Of a DNA stretch of 64,000 bases, positions 1-8,567 are shown piece after piece. Source of the stretch: Comamonadaceae bacterium (GTDB lineage Bacteria > Pseudomonadota > Gammaproteobacteria > Burkholderiales > Burkholderiaceae_C); NCBI GenBank assembly GCA_009996515.1, contig JAACZV010000008.1, positions 1-64,000 of the forward strand. Direction: 5' to 3'. The translations under genes and the position numbers were made by a program. The notes beneath the pieces are model-generated. The model saw only the letters and a list, made by a program, of their open reading frames with translations, did not search any database and was not told the origin of the DNA. Position 1 is the first letter of the stretch. Each line of letters opens with the position of its first letter.

Positions 1-1
1 G

Positions 2-286
2 CCGCCACCGCCGCCGCCCGCGCCGCCCCCGCTCGCCGCCGTGGCGCCCGCGCCGCCCGTCGCGCCGCCGGCGCCCTACCAGATGATCGGCCGCGTCGTC
101 GAAGGCGAGGGCGCCCAGGCGGTGGAGGTCGCGCTGCTGACCGGCAGCAACAAGTCCCTCAGCGCCCGGCGCGGCGACGTCATCGACGGCCAGTGGCGCG
201 TCGAGCAGGTGTCCGACAGCGGCGTGCGCCTGACCTGGCTGCCCGCGCAGCTTCCACAAAACATCGTCTTCAGGCCCGTTCCATGA
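2..286 (+). CDS. PilP/MshK-like secretion-system periplasmic protein (C-terminal fragment)
   Basis: The frame is open from the left edge, so the N-terminus lies outside the window. The visible part begins with a Pro/Ala-rich stretch of about 25 residues, typical of an extended periplasmic linker. A compact domain of about 60 residues follows (IGRVVEG, then GDVIDGQWRVEQV), a beta-rich pattern like that of pilot/inner-membrane proteins that sit next to secretins (PilP, MshK, GspC homology region). The stop overlaps the start of the secretin gene (ATGA), so the two are co-translated. The role is inferred: connecting an inner-membrane platform to the secretin. The exact family is uncertain because only the tail is seen. 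Confidence 0.6.
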   Translation, partial: PPPPPPAPPPLAAVAPAPPVAPPAPYQMIGRVVEGEGAQAVEVALLTGSNKSLSARRGDVIDGQWRVEQVSDSGVRLTWLPAQLPQNIVFRPVP

Positions 287-2457
287 AGCAGCACCTTCTT
301 CTTCTCTTCATCAGCGTCGCGCTGCTGACGGCCTGCGCCAACCCGGCGCTGCGCGAGGCCGACGACCTGGGCCGCAGCAACCATTGGCCGGCCGCGCTGC
401 GCGTGCTGGACGATGCCGTCGCCAAGGACCCCACCGACCCGCGGCTGCGCGCCGCGCAGGTGCGCGCCCGCGAGCAGGCCACGGCCCGCCTGGTGTTGCA
501 GATCGAGGCGCTGCGCGCGGCCAGCCGCTGGGACGAGGCCTCGGCGCTGCTGAGCCAGCTGGCGCTGGCCGACGCCAAGCATCCGCGCCTGGCCGCGCTG
601 AGCACCGAGATCGAGCGCAGCCGCCGCCAGGAGGCCCAGCTCGCGGCCGGCCGCGACGCGCTGAAGGGGGGCCGCATCGAGCGCGCCGACGCGGTGGCGC
701 GCGAGATCCTGGCCGAGTCGCCCCAGCACCCGGGCGCCCGGCTGCTGGCCAGCCAGGTCGCGCAGGCCAGGCCGCTGGAGTCGGCCGTGGGCGAGCTGGG
801 CCCGGCCTTCCAGAAGCCGGTCACGCTGGAGTTCCGCGACGCGCCGCTGCGCCAGATCTTCGAGGCGCTGGCGCGCTCCAGCGGCATCAACTTCGTGTTC
901 GACAAGGACGTGCGCGCCGATGCGCGCGTGACGGTGTTCCTGCGCAACGTGACCATGGACGAGGCCATGCGCGTCATCCTCAACACGCAGCAGCTGGACC
1001 GCAAGCTGCTCAACGACACCTCGGTGCTGATCTTCCCCAACACGTCCGCCAAGCAGCGTGAGCACCAGGAGCTGATCACGCGCACGCTCTACCTCACCAA
1101 CGCCGACGTGAAGCAGGTGCAGGCCATGGTGCGCACCATCGCCAAGGTGCGCGACATCCACATCGACGAGCGGCTGAACCTGCTGGTGGTGCGCGACACG
1201 CCCGAGGTGCTGCGGCTGGTGGAGAAGCTCATCGCGTCGGTGGACCTGCCCGAGCCCGAGGTCATGCTGGAGGTGGAGGTCATGGAGCTGGCCACCGACC
1301 AGGTCGACGCGATCGGCCTGCAATGGCCGGAGACGGCCTCGCTGGGCATCAGCGACGCGGCCGGCAACATCCCGCCCACCGTCTTCGTCGGCGGCAGGAA
1401 CCCGATCAACTTCCGCGCCAGCATCGCCAACCCCGCCGTCGTCGCGACGCTGCGCGGCACCTCGGGCAACTCCAACATCCTGGCCAACCCCAAGATCCGC
1501 GTGCGCAACCGCGACAAGGCCAAGGTGCACATCGGCCAGAAGCTGCCGGTGTTCACGACGACGACCAACTTCACCGGCTCCACGTCGGTGGCGGCCTCGG
1601 TCAGCTACCTGGACATCGGCCTCAAGCTCGACGTGGAGCCCACCATCCAGCTCGACAACGACGTGGTCATCAAGGTGGGCCTGGAGGTCAGCAACCTGAT
1701 CCGCCAGGTCACCGGCCCCGGCGGCACGACGGCCTACGAGATCGGCACGCGCAACACCTCCACCGTGCTGCGCCTGGCCGATGGCGAGACCCAGGTGCTG
1801 GCCGGCCTCATCAACGACGAGGACCGCAAGAGCGCCGCCGGCGTGCCCGGGCTGTCGCGCATCCCCGTGCTGGGCCGGCTGTTCGGCACCCACACCGACA
1901 CGCGCAACAAGACCGAGGTGGTGCTGCTGATCACGCCGCGCGTGGTGCGCAACCTGGCCGTGCCCGATGCGTCGCTGACGCGTCTGGCCAGCGGCATCGA
2001 CGCCAGCCCCGGTGCGTTCAGCAGCCTGCTGCGGCGCGAAGCCCGCGTGGGCGTGGCGCCGTCCAGCAGCGCCGCCGCGCCCGCGCCGGCCCAGCCGGCC
2101 GCCGCGGCGCCCGCCGAGGCCGCGCTCAAGCTGGACGTGACGCCGCAGGTGCCGGCCGGCGGCACGGTGTCCGTCGCGCTGAAGAACGACAGCGGCCTGC
2201 AGATCAAGGGCGAGCTGGAGTACGACGCGTCCAAGCTCACGCCGGCCCAGCCCCTGCAGGGTGCGTCGCCCGGCCGCTACCCCATCGAGCTGCCGCCGCG
2301 CGGCGAACGCGTCGTCGCGCTGCGGGCGCTGCCGCCCGCGGCGGGCCAGGTGCTGAACATCAACCTCAGCGGCCTGTCCGCCACGGGCCTGAACGGCGAG
2401 ACCGCGCCGGTGCGCGTGGATGGCACCGGGCTGCTGACCGTGGACGCCGTCAAGTAG
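283..2457 (+). CDS. Lipoprotein secretin of a type II secretion / MSHA-like pilus system
   Basis: This is a 724-residue outer-membrane secretin. The start at 283 was chosen because it gives a lipoprotein signal (MKQHLLLLF, lipobox LLTAC at about residues 15-19) and overlaps the upstream stop as ATGA; the longer frame from 193 has no signal. Residues about 20-170 look like helical TPR-type repeats. About 177-256 is an STN/secretin N0 domain, then an N1-type domain, then the secretin core at about 400-556 ending in the LLITPRVV strand. After an Ala/Pro linker, residues about 620-720 form a beta-sandwich that resembles the cohesin-type module found at the C-terminus of some GspD-like proteins. 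Three pseudopilin genes follow. The ATPase and platform genes are presumably upstream, outside the window. Confidence 0.88.
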   Translation: MKQHLLLLFISVALLTACANPALREADDLGRSNHWPAALRVLDDAVAKDPTDPRLRAAQVRAREQATARLVLQIEALRAASRWDEASALLSQLALADAKHPRLAALSTEIERSRRQEAQLAAGRDALKGGRIERADAVAREILAESPQHPGARLLASQVAQARPLESAVGELGPAFQKPVTLEFRDAPLRQIFEALARSSGINFVFDKDVRADARVTVFLRNVTMDEAMRVILNTQQLDRKLLNDTSVLIFPNTSAKQREHQELITRTLYLTNADVKQVQAMVRTIAKVRDIHIDERLNLLVVRDTPEVLRLVEKLIASVDLPEPEVMLEVEVMELATDQVDAIGLQWPETASLGISDAAGNIPPTVFVGGRNPINFRASIANPAVVATLRGTSGNSNILANPKIRVRNRDKAKVHIGQKLPVFTTTTNFTGSTSVAASVSYLDIGLKLDVEPTIQLDNDVVIKVGLEVSNLIRQVTGPGGTTAYEIGTRNTSTVLRLADGETQVLAGLINDEDRKSAAGVPGLSRIPVLGRLFGTHTDTRNKTEVVLLITPRVVRNLAVPDASLTRLASGIDASPGAFSSLLRREARVGVAPSSSAAAPAPAQPAAAAPAEAALKLDVTPQVPAGGTVSVALKNDSGLQIKGELEYDASKLTPAQPLQGASPGRYPIELPPRGERVVALRALPPAAGQVLNINLSGLSATGLNGETAPVRVDGTGLLTVDAVK

Positions 2458-2466
2458 ACCGAGGCC

Positions 2467-2934
2467 ATGCGCGCACGGGGCTTCACGCTGATCGAGATGC
2501 TGGTGGTGCTGGCCATGCTGGGCGTGCTCGCCTCGGCGGCGCGGCCGCTGCTGGAGCTGTCGGTGCAGCGCAGTCGCGAGCACGAGCTGCGCCAGGCCCT
2601 GCGCACGCTGCGCGGCGCGCTGGACGCCTACAAGCGCGCCGCCGACAGCGGCAGCATCGTGCTCAGCCCCGAGGACAGCGGCTACCCCAAGCAGCTGCAG
2701 CTGCTGGTGGAGGGCGTGGCCGATGCGAAGTCGCCCAACGGCCGCAAGCTCTACTTCCTGCGCCGCCTGCCGCGCGACCCCTTCGCGCCGGCCGAGCTGC
2801 CCGCGGCCGACAGCTGGGGCCTGCGCGCCTACGACAGCCCGCCGGACGAGCCGCGCGCCGGCCGGGATGTGTTCGACGTCTACTCGCTGTCCGAGCGCCG
2901 CGCACTGGACGGCAGCCGGCTCAAGGACTGGTGA
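2467..2934 (+). CDS. GspG-like type II secretion pseudopilin
   Basis: This 155-residue protein opens with a prepilin leader, MRARG then FTLIEML, with peptidase cleavage expected after Gly5 and the conserved Glu at +5 of the mature protein. A 20-residue hydrophobic N-helix follows. The body carries the GspG-type sequence LPRDPFAP and ends in LKDW, which recurs as LYADW in the next gene. It starts 9 bases after the secretin stop. Pseudopilins of this class assemble the periplasmic piston of type II systems; whether this operon secretes proteins or makes an MSHA-like pilus cannot be decided here. Confidence 0.85.
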   Translation: MRARGFTLIEMLVVLAMLGVLASAARPLLELSVQRSREHELRQALRTLRGALDAYKRAADSGSIVLSPEDSGYPKQLQLLVEGVADAKSPNGRKLYFLRRLPRDPFAPAELPAADSWGLRAYDSPPDEPRAGRDVFDVYSLSERRALDGSRLKDW

Positions 2935-2939
2935 CCGGC

Positions 2940-3320
2940 ATGACCAGGGCGCGCGGCTTCACCCTCATCGAGCTCATCGTCGTGATGGCCATCGTGGCGC
3001 TGCTGGCGTCCATCGTCGCGCCGCGCTATTTCGCGTCGCTGCACAAGAGCCGCGAGACGGCGCTGCTGCAGTCGCTGACCACCATGCGCGACGCCATCGA
3101 CCAGTACGCCGCCGACAAGGGTCGTTATCCCGACTCCCTGCAGGAGCTGGCCGCGGCGCGCTACCTCCGCAATGTGCCCGAGGATCCGCTGACCGCCAGC
3201 CGCGAAACCTGGGTCGAGCTGCCACCGCCCGCCGACCTGCAGGCCAGCGGCCGGGTCTGGGACGTGCGCAGCGGGGCCGCGGGCCGCTCGGCCGACGGCA
3301 GGCTGTATGCCGACTGGTGA
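2940..3320 (+). CDS. Second GspG/GspH-like pseudopilin
   Basis: This 126-residue protein starts at ATG 2940, six bases after the previous stop region, giving MTRARG then FTLIELIVVM, a textbook prepilin N-terminus (cleavage after Gly6, Glu at +5). The body contains DAIDQYAADKGRYPDSL and VPEDPLT, the hallmark GspG/MshB-type segment. It is probably a paralogue of the preceding gene because the order of motifs and the terminal aromatic tail match. It overlaps the next gene by 14 bases, which suggests translational coupling. Confidence 0.85.
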   Translation: MTRARGFTLIELIVVMAIVALLASIVAPRYFASLHKSRETALLQSLTTMRDAIDQYAADKGRYPDSLQELAAARYLRNVPEDPLTASRETWVELPPPADLQASGRVWDVRSGAAGRSADGRLYADW

Positions 3321-3831
3321 ACCCGCGAGGCAGGGCGGCTACAGCTACCTGGCCGTCCTCTTCGTCGTCGCGCTGACCGCCGCCGGCCTGGCCGCGCTGG
3401 GCCAGGCCTGGAGCACAGCGACCCAGCGCGAGCGCGAGCGCGAGCTGCTGTTCCGCGGCGGCGAGATCGCCCGCGCCATCGCCGCCTACGCCCAGGCCAC
3501 GCCCAACCCGCCGCAGCAATACCCGCGCAGCCTGGACGATCTGACGTCGGACTCGCGCGGCCTGCTGCCGCGGCGCCATCTGCGCCGCGCCTACGTGGAC
3601 CCCTTCACCGGCCAGCCCGACTGGGAGCTGGTGGCGGAGCCCGGCCAGCCCGGTGCGTTCAGCGCGGTGCGCAGCCGCTCGGAGCATTTGTTGCTGCTCG
3701 AGTACGGCCCGGACGGCGCGCGCGTCCGGGTGGCGCGCGACCTGCTGTTTTCTTCGCGCAACGCGACGGGCGTCGAGACCCCCGCCGGCCCTGCCTCGGC
3801 GACCTCGGCGGGCAGCGCGGTGCCCAGGTAA
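3307..3831 (+). CDS. Pseudopilin-like membrane protein of the secretion operon
   Basis: This 174-residue protein begins with GGYSYLAVLFVVALTAAGL, a degenerate prepilin-like hydrophobic N-helix that lacks the usual FTLIE motif. A helical region rich in Arg/Glu (RERERELLFRG) and a segment YPRSLDDLTSD with YVDPFTGQPDWEL follow, which parallel the GspG body of the two preceding genes. Proteins of this type sit at the 3' end of betaproteobacterial type II-like operons. The C-terminal 25 residues are low-complexity Ala/Ser/Pro. No terminator was recognised in the 247 bases that follow, and nothing else was found there. Confidence 0.7.
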   Translation: MPTGEPARQGGYSYLAVLFVVALTAAGLAALGQAWSTATQRERERELLFRGGEIARAIAAYAQATPNPPQQYPRSLDDLTSDSRGLLPRRHLRRAYVDPFTGQPDWELVAEPGQPGAFSAVRSRSEHLLLLEYGPDGARVRVARDLLFSSRNATGVETPAGPASATSAGSAVPR

Positions 3832-4078
3832 TGCGTTACTCGCGTTGTCGAATTGCTACGGGCCAGTCAAGACTGCCGCGTCAGTGATTACCCGTTCCCC
3901 CCTTGCTTGCATGCCGGGCAAGTGGGGATGTCCGTGGATTTCTGCTCACCCAGAATCGGTCGCCCAGCTTGGCCTCATGGCCTGTGCGCGGGGCATCCGG
4001 GGTCGGATGGACGCGATGCCGATGGCGCCGCGGGCCCGCGCTGCGTTGATCAACATGTCAAAGAAAGTGGGTAGTGAG

Positions 4079-4843
4079 ATGAAGAAGACCTTGACGTCCA
4101 TCGCTTTCGCCGCGGTGGCCCTGGCCGCCTCGGTAGGCGCGCAGGCCGGTGTGCTGAGCACCACCATCAACTTCGAGTCGCCCATCGACCCGTCGACGCT
4201 GATCTTTGGGGATCCCGGCGTCCTCGTGAACGGCGACGAGTTCTACCAGCCCGGTCTGGCCGGGCGCACGATGTTCTTCACCCCGTTCTCGAACGCCGCG
4301 AACGCCCAGTTCGGCGACCTCGTCGGTGCCGTCCTCAGCGGGCCCTGCGATTACCTGATGTGCCCGGTCAACAACCCGAGCAACTACCTGGCCATGCTGG
4401 ATGACGGCGCCGTCGTCTTCGGCATGGCGGACGGCCCCGACTCCTATTTCCGCTTCTCGGTGAAGAGCTTCAGCGCCAGCTTCATCGGCAACGGCGACCC
4501 GCTGCAGTCCACGCCCGGCTTCATCCGCCTGCAGGGCGTGCGCGACGGCGTCTCGACCATCGCCACCTTCGCGCTGACCGGCCCGGATGCCAGAGGCCAG
4601 CTGAACTTCAGCACCATCAACACCGGCGCCTTCGGCAACCTGGAGTTCGACTACGTCTACGCCTATGGCTTCGCCTGCCCGCCCCCGGGTGCCGGCACCA
4701 GCTGCTCGGCGTTCTCGACCGACCGCGCCCAGTTCGCGCTGGACAACATCGCCATCGAGCATGTGCCCGAGCCGGCCAGCCTGGCGCTGCTGGCCGTCGC
4801 CGGCCTGGCCGCCGGCCGCGTGACCCGCCGCCGCGCCGCCTGA
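4079..4843 (+). CDS. PEP-CTERM sorting-domain protein
   Basis: This 254-residue exported protein has a signal peptide MKKTLTSIAFAAVALAAS ending near AQA. The body is a beta-rich, Asn/Phe/Gly-rich domain of about 200 residues whose fold was not recognised. The C-terminus is a canonical PEP-CTERM tripartite signal: VPEPASLALL, a short hydrophobic helix, then RRRAA. That signal is recognised by exosortase in EPS-producing Gram-negatives; no exosortase gene is in the window. An in-frame ATG at 4055 would add eight residues; 4079 gives the better signal peptide. The gene is followed after 24 bases by the subtilase, so the two are probably co-transcribed. Confidence 0.85.
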   Translation: MKKTLTSIAFAAVALAASVGAQAGVLSTTINFESPIDPSTLIFGDPGVLVNGDEFYQPGLAGRTMFFTPFSNAANAQFGDLVGAVLSGPCDYLMCPVNNPSNYLAMLDDGAVVFGMADGPDSYFRFSVKSFSASFIGNGDPLQSTPGFIRLQGVRDGVSTIATFALTGPDARGQLNFSTINTGAFGNLEFDYVYAYGFACPPPGAGTSCSAFSTDRAQFALDNIAIEHVPEPASLALLAVAGLAAGRVTRRRAA

Positions 4844-4867
4844 CCCGATCTCCGAAAGGATCCATCC

Positions 4868-7800
4868 ATGAAGATCAAGCACACACCCGCCGCACTGGCG
4901 ACGCTGGTCCTGCTCTCGGGTCTGGCCACGAGCGCCTTTGCTCAGGATCGCAAGACCTACATCGTCCAGCTCAAGGACGAACCCGCGGCCTCCTACCAGG
5001 GCACCATCGCCGGCCTGGAGGCCACGCAGCCGGCGCCCGGCCAGACCTTCCGGTACGGCAGCGCCGCCGTGCAGGCCTATGTGAACTACCTGGGCCAGCA
5101 GCAGAGCAACGTCATCTCCCTCATCGGCAATGCGCCGGTGCTGGCCACGTACAACACCGTGTTCAACGGCTTCGCCGCCAGCCTGACCGAGGATGAGGCC
5201 CGCACGCTGGTTGCCAGCCCGCAGGTGGCGGGCATCTGGGAAGACGACGTCCGCAAGCTCGACACCATCTCGACCTCCAAGTTCCTCAAGCTCAGTGAAC
5301 CGGGTGGGCTGTGGACCCAGTCGGTCAACGGCGTCGCGCTCAAGGGCGAGAACATGGTGATCGGCGTCATCGACGGCGGCATCTGGCCCGAGAACCCCGC
5401 CTTCTTCGACCGCGTCGACAGCAACGGCGTGCCCAGCAACAACCCGGCCGACACCCTGGTCTACGGCCCGCCGCCCGCCAGCTTCACCGGCGGCTGCATG
5501 CTCGGCGAGGGCATCACGGCCGCGCATTGCAACAACAAGCTGGTCGGCATCAAGCACTACCGTGCCGGCTGGCTGGCGCAGAACAACGCCAACCTGTTCC
5601 ACTGGACCGACTTCGTGTCCGGCCGCGATTCCGTGGGCGGCGCGACCGGCCATGGCGGCCACGGCGACCACACCGCCTCGACGGCGGCCGGCAACGCCAA
5701 CGTGCCCGTGATCATCAACGGCGGCGTGGTGGGCACGGCCTCCGGCATGGCGCCGCGCGCCCGCGTGGCCGCCTACAAGGTCTGCTGGACCAAGATCGAC
5801 CCGGCCGCGACCGATGGCACCGGCACCTCCAACGGCTGCTGGCCCTCCGACTCGCTGGCGGCCATCGACCAGGCCGTGGCCGATGGCGTCAACGTCATCA
5901 ACTACTCCATCAGCGGCTCGCAGACCACCGTCAACGATCCCGTCGAGCAGGCCTTCTACCGCGCCGCGCTGGCCGGCGTCTTCGTCGCCGCCTCGGCCGG
6001 CAACAGCGGCCCCGGCCAGGCCGTGGCCCACATCAGCCCCTGGCTGACGACGGTGGCGGCGTCCACGCATGACCGCGCCTTCTCCGGCAGCGCCACGCTG
6101 GGCAATGGCGCCAGCTACACCGGCGGCTCCACGACCGCCTCCGGCCTGCTGACCAGCACGCCCATGATCCTGGCCGAGAACGCCGGCATGGGTGGCGGCG
6201 ACGCCAGCCTGTGCTTCAGCGCCGCGCCGCCGGCCGGCCAGGTGCTGCTGGACCCCGCCAAGGTGGCTGGCAAGCTGGTGGTCTGCACGCGCGGCAACAA
6301 CGCCCGCGTCGACAAGGGCCAGGCGGTCAAGGATGCCGGCGGTGTGGGCATGATCCTGGCCAACGCGGCGGCCGGCCAGACCCTCGACGCCGACTTCCAG
6401 CCGGTGCCCACCGTGCAGGTGGACAACGTCAGCGGCGCGGCCATCAAGGCCTATGTCAGCGGCACGGCCAACCCCACCGGTGTCATCAACAAGGCCGTGA
6501 TCGGCACCAAGCCGGCGCCCATCATGGCCAGCTTCTCGTCGCGCGGCCCCAATGCGGGCGACGCCAACGTGCTCAAGCCCGACGTCACGGCCCCCGGCGT
6601 GGACATCATTGCCCAGATGACGCCGGCGCTGGACCAGAACCAGCGCAACCAGGTCGCCGCGAACACGCTGGTGCCGCCACCGGCCTGGGACACGCTGAAC
6701 GGCACGTCCATGGCCAGCCCGCACGTGGCCGGCGTGGCGCTGCTGCTCAAGCAGGCCAACCCGAGCTGGGGCCCCGGCGCGATCAAGTCGGCGCTGATGA
6801 CCTCCGCGTTCTCCACGCTGGACGACGGCCTGACCGGTGCCCAGAACGGCCTGCTGCCCTGGGCCCAGGGTGCCGGCCACATCAACCCGCAGAAGGCCAA
6901 CGACCCGGGCCTGGTCTACAACGCCGGCAAGAACGACTGGGTCAAGTACCAGTGCAAGGTCAACCGCGCCGCGGTCTCGCCGGCCAGCGACTGCACCACC
7001 ATCGGCACGCTGGACGAGACCTACAACCTCAACCTGCCGTCCATCACGGTGGGCGCGGTGACCGGCAGCACCATCGTCAACCGCAGCGTCACCAACGTGG
7101 GCGCGTCCACCGCGACCTACGTGGCCGCGATGACGCCGCCGCCCGGCTTCACGGCCACGGTCTCGCCGTCCACGCTGACGCTGGCGCCCGGTGAGACCAA
7201 GTCCTTCACCGTGACCATCGCCAGTGCCGGTGCGGCCGAAGGCGTCTGGCAGTTCGGCCAGCTGGTCTGGAACGACGGCGTGCACAGCGTGCGCATTCCG
7301 GTCCAGACCCGCGCCGGCAAGGCGATTTCGGCACCGGCCGAGTTCACCGACACCCGGACCTCGGGCAGCAAGCTGTTCACCGTGCGCACCGGCTTCACCG
7401 GTCGCATGACGGCAGCCAAGGGCGGCCTGAAGGACGTGACGATGAGCCCGGAAGGCTCGCTGACGCCGCTGGCCACCAGCTCGGCGACGCTGGCCAGCCG
7501 CTGCTACAGCAACACCAACTACGCGTCGATCGCCAAGTACAACTTCACCGTGCCCGCGGGCGCCATCGTGGCGCGCTGGGCGCTGCGTCAGGCCGACGTG
7601 AGCGGTGCTGCGGACGACAACGACCTGGTCGTCGTCAACATGAATGCCGCTACCTACGTCTACTCGGGCACCGACGGTTCGAACGAGGCCGTGCAGCTGA
7701 TCGCGCCGGCAGCGGCCACCTACCGCGCCTGCGTGCTGGCTTACGGCGGCACGGCACCGATGAAGCACAGGCTGTCCAGCTGGATCGTCATGCCCGGCGA

Positions 7801-8044
7801 TGCCGGCGGCCTGAACGCCGTCGTGCCGAGCACGGTGTATGCCGGCAGCACGGCGACGGTGGGCCTGAGCTGGTCGGGCCTGACCACCGGCAAGCGCACG
7901 GTGGGCGGCACGCACTGGCTGGACGTTTCGGGCAAGGTGCAGGCCACCACGGTGCTGCGCGTCTCCACCGATGGCGCGCTGCCGGTGCAGAACGAGCCCA
8001 TCTCGGTGCCCAGCAAGCTGGTGGACGAAGGCCCGGCGCAATAA
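4868..8044 (+). CDS. Secreted subtilisin-like serine protease, plant cucumisin type with PA insert
   Basis: This 1058-residue S8 peptidase has a good ribosome site (GAAAGGA) 8 bases upstream. Order of parts: signal peptide 1-26 (cleavage after SAFAQ); inhibitor I9-type propeptide about 29-130; catalytic domain with Asp169 (VIGVIDGGIWPE), His268 (GHGDHTAST), oxyanion Asn379 (ASAGNSGPG) and Ser614 (NGTSMASPHVAG). A protease-associated (PA) insert lies at about 425-540, followed by SFSSRGPN, a hallmark of plant subtilases. An Fn3-like domain follows (about 680-790), then a C-terminal domain of about 230 residues with no family recognised. All catalytic residues are present. The product is expected to be extracellular or periplasmic. 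Substrate is unknown. Confidence 0.93.
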   Translation: MKIKHTPAALATLVLLSGLATSAFAQDRKTYIVQLKDEPAASYQGTIAGLEATQPAPGQTFRYGSAAVQAYVNYLGQQQSNVISLIGNAPVLATYNTVFNGFAASLTEDEARTLVASPQVAGIWEDDVRKLDTISTSKFLKLSEPGGLWTQSVNGVALKGENMVIGVIDGGIWPENPAFFDRVDSNGVPSNNPADTLVYGPPPASFTGGCMLGEGITAAHCNNKLVGIKHYRAGWLAQNNANLFHWTDFVSGRDSVGGATGHGGHGDHTASTAAGNANVPVIINGGVVGTASGMAPRARVAAYKVCWTKIDPAATDGTGTSNGCWPSDSLAAIDQAVADGVNVINYSISGSQTTVNDPVEQAFYRAALAGVFVAASAGNSGPGQAVAHISPWLTTVAASTHDRAFSGSATLGNGASYTGGSTTASGLLTSTPMILAENAGMGGGDASLCFSAAPPAGQVLLDPAKVAGKLVVCTRGNNARVDKGQAVKDAGGVGMILANAAAGQTLDADFQPVPTVQVDNVSGAAIKAYVSGTANPTGVINKAVIGTKPAPIMASFSSRGPNAGDANVLKPDVTAPGVDIIAQMTPALDQNQRNQVAANTLVPPPAWDTLNGTSMASPHVAGVALLLKQANPSWGPGAIKSALMTSAFSTLDDGLTGAQNGLLPWAQGAGHINPQKANDPGLVYNAGKNDWVKYQCKVNRAAVSPASDCTTIGTLDETYNLNLPSITVGAVTGSTIVNRSVTNVGASTATYVAAMTPPPGFTATVSPSTLTLAPGETKSFTVTIASAGAAEGVWQFGQLVWNDGVHSVRIPVQTRAGKAISAPAEFTDTRTSGSKLFTVRTGFTGRMTAAKGGLKDVTMSPEGSLTPLATSSATLASRCYSNTNYASIAKYNFTVPAGAIVARWALRQADVSGAADDNDLVVVNMNAATYVYSGTDGSNEAVQLIAPAAATYRACVLAYGGTAPMKHRLSSWIVMPGDAGGLNAVVPSTVYAGSTATVGLSWSGLTTGKRTVGGTHWLDVSGKVQATTVLRVSTDGALPVQNEPISVPSKLVDEGPAQ

Positions 8045-8060
8045 GGCCGCGCCAGCCACC

Positions 8061-8115
8061 GCGGGGTTAGTCCCCGCTCAAGGCCGCATGCCGCGAGGCA
8101 TGCGGCTTTTTCTTT
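8061..8115 (+). terminator. Tandem hairpins, rho-independent terminator of the subtilase transcript
   Basis: A 6-bp hairpin (8061-8077, loop TTAGT) is followed by a perfect 10-bp stem at 8083-8092/8097-8106 closed by a GCGA tetraloop. A T-rich tract (8107-8115) comes next. The site lies 16 bases after the protease stop, between convergent genes, and is the clearest intrinsic terminator in the window. Confidence 0.9.
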
Positions 8116-8120
8116 GCACC

Positions 8121-8516
8121 TCAGCGCGCCGATGCCGGCGTCGCCAGTTGGCAGCGGCCCGCCACGCAGGCGGCTCCCGGGTCGGTGACCATGGCGCAGT
8201 TGGAGGCCATGCCGCTGGCCTCGATCTCGCGCCGCTGCGCCTCGGCCTGGCGCCGGGCCAGCTCGGTCAGCCGCTGCGCATCGCTGCCCAGCGTGGACCA
8301 GGCCGCATAGCCCGCCGGACCGCCGCAGGCCTTGGCGCCCACGGCGATGGTGCGGCATTGCGAGTCGGCGCTGCAGGCCGCCGGGCCGATGAGGGCGCGC
8401 AGCTCGCGGCCCAGCCGCTGCGACTCGGTCTCGGCCGGAGCCGCGATGGGGGGCTGGGCGCAGCTGGCGAGGGCGGCCCAGGCGAGCCAGGGGGCGAGCA
8501 GTCGTGCGGGTTTCAT
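8121..8516 (-). CDS. Small lipoprotein of unknown function
   Basis: This 131-residue protein starts at ATG 8516, chosen because MKPARLLAPWLAWAALASC forms a lipoprotein signal with lipobox LASC; the longer frame has no signal. The mature part has a helical region (about residues 30-95) rich in Arg/Glu/Ala and six or more cysteines in short motifs (AACSADSQC, KACGG, SNCAM, AACVAGRC). A disulfide-stabilised periplasmic domain is likely. The Cys-pair spacing resembles small Cys-rich proteins often annotated only as hypothetical. It is divergent from the CAP-domain gene with about 50 bases between starts. Confidence 0.65.
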   Translation of the reverse strand: MKPARLLAPWLAWAALASCAQPPIAAPAETESQRLGRELRALIGPAACSADSQCRTIAVGAKACGGPAGYAAWSTLGSDAQRLTELARRQAEAQRREIEASGMASNCAMVTDPGAACVAGRCQLATPASAR

Positions 8517-8567
8517 GCCCGCATGGTGGGCCGCGCCGGCCGGCTTGGCAACCACTAGGATGCGCCC

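Noticed and set aside
76-2583. Open frame of 835 codons opposite the secretin
   Set aside because: Low-complexity Arg/Gln/His/Gly translation; antisense shadow of the secretin and pseudopilin genes.
3832-4078. Small gene in the gap before the PEP-CTERM gene
   Set aside because: Short frames here (for example 3853-4074) have no ribosome site or recognisable sequence.
4058-8059. Open frame of 1333 codons on the minus strand opposite the subtilase
   Set aside because: It is antisense to a protein with all catalytic motifs. Its translation is Gly/Ala/Arg/His-rich low complexity, as expected from strong GC3 bias, and has no domain or ribosome site.
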